From Narthecium ossifragum (Eukaryota > Streptophyta > Magnoliopsida > Dioscoreales > Nartheciaceae): a stretch of DNA of 64,000 bases. Below the pieces are notes generated by a model. The model worked only from the letters and a program-made list of their open reading frames with translations. It was not told the origin of the DNA and ran no database searches. Below, one piece after another: positions 57,338 to 64,000 of this stretch (position 1 is its first letter; every line of letters begins with the position of its first letter). A program made the position numbers and the translations under genes. The stretch covers positions 25,127,648-25,191,647 of the forward strand of contig OY986967.1 in assembly GCA_963920575.1 (NCBI GenBank), read 5' to 3'.

Positions 57338-58322
57338 GGGTGGGGCTATCCACACCACTCTTTGACCTCAACACACCACAAAAAATATTTTTTATAAAAA
57401 TAAAAAACAAAAACCCCACTATACCCCTCTCCCTCTCTCCCGATGCTCACTCCCGGCGATCTCTCTCCCGGCTCCGGCGGTCACTCTCTCCAGCGGCCTC
57501 TCTCTCTCTCCTCCAGCCTCTCTCTCGCCGGCGCCCTCTCTCTCTCTCTCCCACGCCCTCTCTCTTTCTCTCCCCCGGCCTCCCTCTTCCCCCCCTCTCT
57601 CTCTCGCCAGCCTCCTCTTCCCCCCCCTCTCTCTCTCGGCGGCCTCCTTCTCTCCGGCGGTCTCTCTCTCCCAACGGCCCCCCCTCTCTCTCTCGCTTTC
57701 TCTCTCTCTCGCGGCCGGCCTCCCTCCCTCCCTCTCGCGTTCTCTCTCTCCCGCGGCCGGCCGGCCTCCCTCTCTCTCGCCTTCTCTCTCCCCCACGGCC
57801 AGCCGGCCTCCATCTTCCCCCTCTCTCTCGCCTTCTCTCTCCCCCACGGCCAGCCGGCCTCCATCTTCCCCCTCTCTCTCTCTCGCCTTCTCTCTCCCCC
57901 GCAGCCGCCGGCCTCCCCCCCCCCCCCTCTTGTCAGCCTCCTCTTCCCCCTCTCTCTCTCTCGCCTCCTCTCTCCCCCGCGGCCGCCGGCCTCCCTCTCC
58001 CCCCCCCCCCCTCTCTCTCGCTTTCTCTCTCCCATGGCCGGCCAGCCTCCCTCTTTCCTCTCTCTCTCTCTCTCGCCTTCTCTCTCTCCCGCGGTTGGCG
58101 ACGGCTGCCATGGTGGAGAGGTGGTGGAAGGTCGGCAGTGGCTGCCGACGTGAAGAGGTGGTGGAGGGGCCCCGGCGTGGTAGAGGGCCGGCAGTGGCTG
58201 CCGGAGTGGTGGGGTGGGGGACGTAGATGGTGAGGGTAATTTAGGATTTTTGTTTTTTACTTTTACAAAAAATATTTTTTGTGGTGTGTTGAGTTCAAAT
58301 CGTGGTGCGGATAGCCACACCC
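57338..58322. mobile_element. Mutator-like foldback element, copy B (985 bp, 9-bp TSD)
   Basis: Its ends match copy A: GGGTGGGGCTATCCACACCA at the left and, reversed, GGGTGTGGCTATCCGCACCA at the right. Each is followed inward by CAACACACCAC and ATAAAAAACAAAAACCCC-type sequence. The flanks are the perfect 9-bp duplication ATGTAATAA (57329-57337 and 58323-58331). The left interior is CT-rich (CTCTCTCTCGCC with CGGCCGGCC). The right part is GGTGGTGGAGG-rich and includes GGCGACGGCTGCCATGGTGG, which is shared with copy C. No transposase is encoded; the long Pro/Leu/Ser and Arg/Glu frames on the two strands are a result of composition. Confidence 0.92.
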
Positions 58323-58878
58323 ATGTAATAATGTAAAGTATTAGTTTTAAAAATTATGTCAGTTGACTACTTATTAGCTTACTTTAGTTGATGATCATAT
58401 TCCCAGAATCTGTATCGTAAATAATCGGGCAACAAACGTGCCAAAAGTTTCGATACTCGGGATCAAACTCTCATGGTTTTGATACGTGGTGACCCAGACA
58501 ACAAAAACATATATGGATCTTTAGTTCGTATTCATTAAATCTTCTGGACCTTTGACCGGGTTTTCACTTCCTTAGATGTTGGATCTAGAAAACATCCACC
58601 GTTGGATTAGAGTTTATTCTCTCTCCGCTATGCTTTATAAGGTTGATGATAAACCTGCTCTCATCAATTGGGTTAAACTTGAGGATGAGTTACTAAAATT
58701 GACATGATATTAGAGCAGAGATATTGAGTTTGAACTCTATTGTCACGCATATTACACCGCCGGTCAAACACATGTACAAGTGATGTTGACATGTTTTGAA
58801 AGTCAATGTGGTTGGTAGACTTTTAGTCCAAGAAAACCAAACCTTGCCTTTCCAAGCCAGAAAACAGCTTATCTTGTA
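58323..58878. other. Spacer between foldback elements B and C
   Basis: No gene. Bases 58700-58716 read CATGATATTAGAGCAGA, like a mutated tRNA-Met primer-binding site, preceded by the leader-like AATTGGGTTAAACTTGAGGA. It resembles the remnant at 39558. Confidence 0.35.
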
Positions 58879-59833
58879 GGGTGTGGCTATCCACACCACT
58901 GTTTGTACTCAACACACCACGAAAATTAATTTTTATAAAAATAAAAAACAAAAACCCCACTCTACCCCCTCTCCCTCTCTCCCGATGCTCACTCCGGCGA
59001 TCTCTCTCCCGGCTCCGGCGGGCTCTCTCCTCCGGCCTCTCTCTCGCCGGCGCCCTCTCTCTCTCTCTCTCCCATGCCCTCTCTCTCTTTCTCTCCCCCG
59101 GCCTCCCTCTTCCCCCCCTCTCTCGCCTTCTCTCTCTCCCGGCGGCCTCCCTCTCTCCCGCGGTCTCTCTCTCCCGGCGGCCTCCCTCCCTCTCTCTCGC
59201 TTCTCTCTCTCCCACGGCCCCCTCTCTCTCTCTCGCGGCCGGCCGGCCGGCCTCCCTCCCTCCCTCTCGCGTTCTCTCTCTCCCGCGGCCGGCCGGCCTC
59301 CCTCCCTCCCTCCCTCTCGCTTCTCTCTCTCCCGCGGCCCCCTCTCTCTCTCTCTCTCTCTCACTTTCTCTCTCTCTCTCGCGGCCGGCCGGCCTCCCTC
59401 TCTCTCGCGTTCTCTCTCTCCCGTGGCCGGGCGGCCTCCCTCTCTCTCTCTCTTGCTTTCTCTCTCTCTCTCTCGCGGCCGGCCTCCCTCTTCCCTCTCT
59501 CTCCCATGGTCGGCCGGCCTCCCTCTTCCCTCTGTCTCTCTCTCTCGCCTTCTCTCTCTCCCGCGGCTGGCGACGGCTGCCATGGTGGAGAGGTGGTGGA
59601 AGGTCGGCAGTGGCTGCCGGCGTGAAGAGGTGGTGGAGGGGCCACCGCCAGGGTAGAGAGGGAGGTCGGCCGGCCACGGGAGAGAGAGAACGCGAGAGGG
59701 AGGGAGGGCTGCCGGAGTGGTGGGGTGGGGGAGGTAGATGGTGAGGGTAGTTTAGGATTTTTGTTTTTTATTTTTATCAAAAACATTTTTTGTGGTGTGT
59801 TGAGTCCAATTCGTTGTGCGGATAGCCGCACCC
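58879..59833. mobile_element. Mutator-like foldback element, copy C (955 bp, 9-bp TSD)
   Basis: The ends are GGGTGTGGCTATCCACACCA and, reversed, GGGTGCGGCTATCCGCACAA. The flanks are the perfect 9-bp duplication TATCTTGTA (58870-58878 and 59834-59842). The interior is CT-rich with CGGCCGGCCGGCC blocks. Near the right end (about 59660-59705) a GA-rich piece is the reverse complement of an internal CT-rich piece, so part of the long hairpin of copy A survives. It shares GGCGACGGCTGCCATGGTGG with copy B, so B and C form a closer pair. No transposase. Confidence 0.92.
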
Positions 59834-60124
59834 TATCTTGTATTTCTTCATATCTCACATGCTTAAAATCCATATAAAGTCTAACAAATTCTTTATGTTG
59901 GTCAGCAAGTAAGATCACTAGTCTAGTTGAATTGGTCAATATCATACAACACTTATTAGAAGCTGACATCTGCCATGAAAACACTACCACCAATTAATCA
60001 CTAATTAATCACTGCCAAAGGCAACAACAGGCAATATCCATCAACCAATCTCCTCAAGTACAAGTGTTTTTCTTCAGCTAGCATTAAGACTTGGCTGGCT
60101 AATAACAAGCTAATTAAGCTTGTC

Positions 60125-60285
60125 ATGGGCAGTAGTAGTGATAAGAGAGGGTGGTTCCGGTCGGTGCTGGCCCGTGGTTTGCGAGGATGAGAGCGGTTCC
60201 GGCGGCCGCAGCAGGACCAGAAGCAGCCATGGTTGCTGCTGCTAAACATTATTTCTCTAGTGCACATAAGATGCGATTTGGCTAA
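60125..60285 (+). pseudogene. Small-protein family, copy 3 (frameshifted)
   Basis: The ATG at 60125 reads MGSSSDKRGWFRSVLARGLR and then a stop. Another frame gives PEAAMVAAAKHYFSSAHKMR, FG and TAA at 60283-60285, with one extra residue in the block compared with the other copies. The start and end are not in one frame, so at least one indel has broken it. The upstream 100 bp match the intact copy at 53637. Confidence 0.6.
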
Positions 60286-60981
60286 TCTTACTGATTGTTG
60301 TGCATGTGAATATATACTACTATAAATGTTGTTTATCTTAAATTTTCCTAGAAATTTATGTACATCGATGTGAAAGATTAATTAAGATTGGCAAACATTC
60401 CGTATTCATGGTTAATTCGGACTGATAAGTCTTAAGCACAAGGAAGAACCCAAAAGAAAAATAATAATCAAAACTTCACTCTTTTCATATTAAATGCATG
60501 TTTATTTTAAGGTTACAATTGTTCTCAAAACATTACCTATTAGCCCGGAAAGATCTTTAATGATCCCAGTTTCTTAATTAGCTCTTCTATTCATGCAATT
60601 TTTCTTTCTCTTCCAGTCCTGGTTTGGGCCAACTGTGAGAAAAGAAAAGAAACAAATGGATCCATATATAGCAAGATTAGTATACGTACGTTTAGTTTGT
60701 GCATGAGTGAATGATCAGTGTAAGAGTCCACCTTGTATATATTGATCTTTGAACGTTGTCAAATCCCTCCTCTCTCTTTCCTCTTCCAGAAAGATAGGAC
60801 CTCATAAAACTGAAGAACATGAAGAAATTTGAAACATGAATTTAAGAAGGCAACGTAGGAGTAAAATTTGTCTAACCAAAGACAAAATTGGTTACAACCA
60901 GTACAAGTTTAATTAATAGGATCAAAGCAGGTCAAGATCTAATTTGGTAAAATTACCAAATATTTTGTAGGAAATCCTCCT
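60286..60981. other. AT-rich intergenic DNA, nothing recognised
   Basis: No coding or repeat feature is supported here. The right edge (about 60943-60970) resembles 62098-62125 (AATTTGGTAAAATTA, TTTTGTAGGA), suggesting a duplicated joint. Confidence 0.35.
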
Positions 60982-61668
60982 TATTCTTCTTCTTCTTGTT
61001 TTTTTTTAACCTGTGGTGCTTTTGCAATGAAAACCAATAAAAAAAGGGGTAAAATGCAAATACTAATAGGGTTGGGTTTTTTAGCAATATAGTCATACGA
61101 CAAGAGGGTATTTGCAAAAAATCCCAAAATAATAAAGAAAAGAAATCCGTAAATAGCTGAATGATTGGATATATGTATATTTCTTTCCTCAATAAATATA
61201 TAAGTCACAGTGTTCGCTTCTCCACTACCGGAAATAATAGCATCCGAGAAATATCGCCAGAAGTCCTCGCTCTTGTCCTCTCCGAACTCACAGTGGATTG
61301 ATCCAATTCGTTAGAAACCTCAAGATCTATAGTTTGGATCGATACAAACCTACTGAATCGATCCAAGACCGGCTGACGGGTAAAAAGGGACAATTTCGAT
61401 CTAATTCGATCGTCCACGGCTTGGGGCATATAAATAGGGGTTTTGACTCTTATTAGAGGATCTTTTTTTCGGCCTTCTTCCTCCGTGAGCTCCAGAGAGA
61501 GGTTAGATAGAGATTGAGATTTATCCTCTAATTCTTAGTGATTTAGTGCTCTAAAGGTGGATTTTGACGGAGAAGATGGGTCAAGCCTCATCTTCCATGG
61601 ATCTCCTACCCAAGATGAGTAACTAAACCCCTTCTCATTAGGAATTCCTTAATGTTTTAGGGATTTTC
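60982..61668 (+). repeat. Long direct repeat, left copy (LTR-like, with TATA box)
   Basis: About 690 bp match 63312-64000 at high identity (offset about 2.33 kb), so the repeat runs off the window. It holds a TATA box in GGCATATAAATAGGGG (TATAAATA at 61429-61436), then a leader with CCTCCGTGAGCTCCAGAGAG and GAGAAGATGGGTCAAGCCTC. Two same-direction repeats with an internal promoter resemble LTRs, but no TG...CA ends or retroelement proteins were found between them. The strand is given by the TATA box. Confidence 0.7.
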
Positions 61669-62589
61669 TTAGATTTCTCTTGGATTTCTTGATGTAATGA
61701 CTCTCTTAATATGGTATTTGTGAGGACCCATTCCTCCAACCCGGTCCGACCGTGTTAGTTCGAGGGTCTGGCCCGTTTGGCCTTGTTTCACGATCAGGTT
61801 GACCCCATAGGCAATTTTGATAAATTATGCATTGGCGGTTGGTTTCACACCTGCGTAGTGCACACACTGCCCTACGATTGTTATTCGTGCTTGTTAGAAC
61901 CTTAGACAAATTTGGGATCAAAATATATGAGTTCGGGCACGCGGAAGCTGTCTTTAGGACAGCTGTCAGCCCAAACCGATTGAATACAGCGATCGGTCGA
62001 ATCGATGTCGGAACCGCCTTTGACGTGTCCTTCACTCCTTCTGAAACGTCGAACCGACCTAGACCGATCAGTCGCTTGGGGAGCGATCGATCTAAGTTGG
62101 TAATTTGGTAAAATTAACCATATGTTTTGTAGGATATCTTTCTTCTTCTTCTTCTTCTTGGTTTTTTTAAGGGATTTTTGTAGGGAGCACCATAATATGA
62201 TCTTCTCCTACTAATAAAACAACAACTATTAGATTTAACTCCTTAACACAATCTTAGAGTTTAAAAGACTCTTATACCCTTCTCTCTATTATTATCACCA
62301 AATCTCCTTTAAAACACCTCCCCCCACTTCCAGATCCGAACGGCTCCCACCTCCGGATCCGCCGCCTCCCCCACCCCCAGATCCGTCGTCGGCCGCTCCC
62401 AGATCCCGATCCGTCACCGTCGCCGTTCCCAAATCTCCACGCCGCCGTCGTCGCCGCCCATCCCCCCATTCACTGCCACAACTCCAACGCCGTTATCCTC
62501 TTCCTCGAAACCTCTCGGATCTATAGATCGTGCGCCTCCCGACCACCTCGAGGGTTGTAGCGCCGGCAACCGAGGAGGTGGACGTCTGG
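61669..62589. other. Unassigned DNA between the long direct repeats
   Basis: No gene is supported. Bases 62050-62095 contain CGATCAGTCGCTTGGGGAGC followed by GATCGATC, close to the GATCGATCGCT inverted repeats of the solo LTR at 15878-18255. Bases 62320-62560 are C-rich low-complexity text (CCAGATCCG, CGCCGCC). Confidence 0.35.
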
Positions 62590-63200
62590 AAAGAGAAAAT
62601 GGAAAAGAGAAAATAGAATAATCCAAACCATTCATGTATATGGAAGGAAAATAGAAAAGTGTAAACTACAAAGAGAATACTGCAAAGAGAATAATGCAAT
62701 GCATGCATGGAGATTAATGAAAAGAGAAAAGAGAACACTCCATAACATGTTTGAGCAAAAAATCATTTTTCGATTTAGGTGTTCTCTTTTTACAAAGAGA
62801 AAACTTAAAATTCATTCATTAACATTAATCAAAAACTGAAAAGAGAATACTGCAAACATAAAAGCGACGGCGACGACTTCATCAAGAGTTCAAGAGGAGA
62901 GCTGCAGGAAGTGTCCTACGGAATCCGCATTGAAAAGAGAAAATGGAAAAGAGAAAAAGAGAATAATCCAAACCATTTATGTATATGGATGGAAAAGAAA
63001 AAAAGTGTAAACTGTAAAGAGAATAATGCAATGCATTCATGTAGATTAATGAAAAGAGAAAAGAGAACAATCTATAACATGTTTGAGCACAGAATTATTT
63101 TTGGATTTAGGTTCTCTTTTTATAAAGAAAAAACTCAAATCCATTCATAAATTTTAATCAAAAATACAAAAGAGAATACTGTAAAGAGAATAATGTCAAG
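62590..63200. repeat. Imperfect tandem duplication of about 343 bp
   Basis: Bases about 62590-62850 recur at about 62933-63190. Shared text includes AAATGGAAAAGAGAAAA, GAATAATCCAAACCATT, AGAGAATAATGCAATGCAT and ACATGTTTGAGCA. The whole is dominated by AAAAGAGA motifs. It lies between the two long direct repeats. No coding. Confidence 0.75.
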
Positions 63201-63311
63201 AAAAAAATCTTACTTTGGAAAAACAAAATCACTCAAATTCCATCAAGAGTTTCATTTTTTCACAAATTTGAGTACCGGGGCAGTGGAAAAACAAAATCAT
63301 TTTTTTCACAA

Positions 63312-64000
63312 ATTTTCTTCTTCTTCTTCTTGGTTTTTTTAACCTGTGGTGCTTTTGCAATGAAAACCAATAAAAAAAAGGGGTAAAATGCAAATACTAA
63401 TAGGGTGGGGTCTTTTAGCAATATAGTCATACGACAAGAGGGTATTTGCAAAAATCCCAAAATAATAAAGAAAAGAAATCCGTAAATAGCTGAATGATTG
63501 GATATATTTATATTTCTTTCCTCAATAAATATATAACTCACAGTATTCGCTTCTCCACTACCAATAATAGCATCCGAGAAATATCGCCAGAAGTCCTCGC
63601 TCTTGTCCTCTCCGAACTCACAGTGGATCGATCCAATCCGTTAGAAACCCCAAGATCTATAGTTTGGATCGATACAAACCTATTTTGAATCGATCCAATA
63701 CCGGCTGACGGGTAAAAATGGATAGTTTCGATCTAATTTGATCGTCCACGACTTGGGCGTATAAATAGAGGTTTTGACTCTTATTAAAGGATCTTTTTTT
63801 CAGCCTTCTTCCTCCGTGAGCTCTAGAGAGAGGTTAGATAGATATTGAGATTTATCCTCTAATTATTAGTGATTTAGTGCTCTAAAGGTGGATTTCGATG
63901 GAGAAGATGGGTCAAGCCTCCTCTTCCACGGATCTCTTACCCAAGATGAGTAACTAAACCCCTTCTCATTGGAAATTCCTTGATGTTTTAGGGATCTTTC
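63312..64000 (+). repeat. Long direct repeat, right copy (cut by the window end)
   Basis: This is the second copy of 60982-61668, with the TATA box at 63760-63767 (GGCGTATAAATAGAGG) and the same leader (GAGAAGATGGGTCAAGCCTC at about 63901). A few small indels and substitutions separate the copies, for example CCACTACCAATAATAGC here against CCACTACCGGAAATAATAGC at the left. It continues past base 64000. Confidence 0.7.

Noticed and set aside
57340..59744. Long Pro/Ser/Leu frames (up to 297 residues) and Arg/Glu/Gly frames on both strands
   Set aside because: Same cause as in element A: they lie within elements B and C, and several phases are open at once because CTCTCT lacks stop codons.
1..64000. 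tRNA, rRNA, known miRNA, CRISPR array or bacterial-type operon
   Set aside because: None was seen by eye; a dedicated scan (for example tRNAscan-SE or a miRBase search) was not possible here.

Overview
The window looks like nuclear DNA of a flowering plant. Genes have GT-AG introns, plant-only families occur (plant mobile domain, plastid tocopherol/plastoquinone methyltransferase, CRLK-type receptor kinase), genes are far apart, and the space between them is packed with plant transposon debris. The very GC-rich third codon positions in the methyltransferase exon hint at a monocot, but that is inference and no species is claimed.

Layout. 1-5350: two related plant-mobile-domain (PMD) genes on the minus strand. 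Copy 1 runs off the window start; copy 2 has all five exons. Each carries an in-frame TAG. Both are surrounded by arrays of small palindromes built from CGGTA and TACCG, and a 525-bp tandem duplication lies between them. This is probably a transposon family with subterminal repeats. 8573-11193: a five-exon DNA-3-methyladenine glycosylase I family gene with a duplicated upstream/TATA region and a GC-AG intron. 11590-20050: low-complexity DNA, minisatellites and a 2.4-kb solo LTR with a perfect 5-bp target duplication. 21318-25127: a seven-exon CRLK1-like receptor kinase. 27780-31235 (minus): an intronless-CDS phosphatidylinositol 4-kinase gamma with a likely spliced 5' UTR. 31600-44650: a transposon field holding a Mutator-type foldback element, several MITEs, two LINE RNase H remnants and simple repeats. 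45803-51871: a ten-exon O-fucosyltransferase-family gene. 52886-60285: three copies of an unrecognised family of about 60-residue proteins (one intact). Between them lie a 1.15-kb palindromic satellite, exon 1 of the MPBQ/MSBQ methyltransferase gene (VTE3-like) and two more Mutator-type elements. 60982-64000: long direct repeats carrying a TATA box, possibly LTR-derived.

The host genes belong to unrelated processes (DNA repair, Ca2+/calmodulin-linked signalling, phosphoinositide signalling, glycosylation, plastid prenylquinone synthesis) and there is no sign of a cluster. The best-supported new structures are a three-member Mutator-like family with hairpin-forming termini and perfect 9-bp target duplications, the PMD genes with their palindrome arrays, the palindromic satellite abutting the methyltransferase exon, and the small-protein family. 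Exon borders were read by eye from splice signals and phase and not checked against transcripts.
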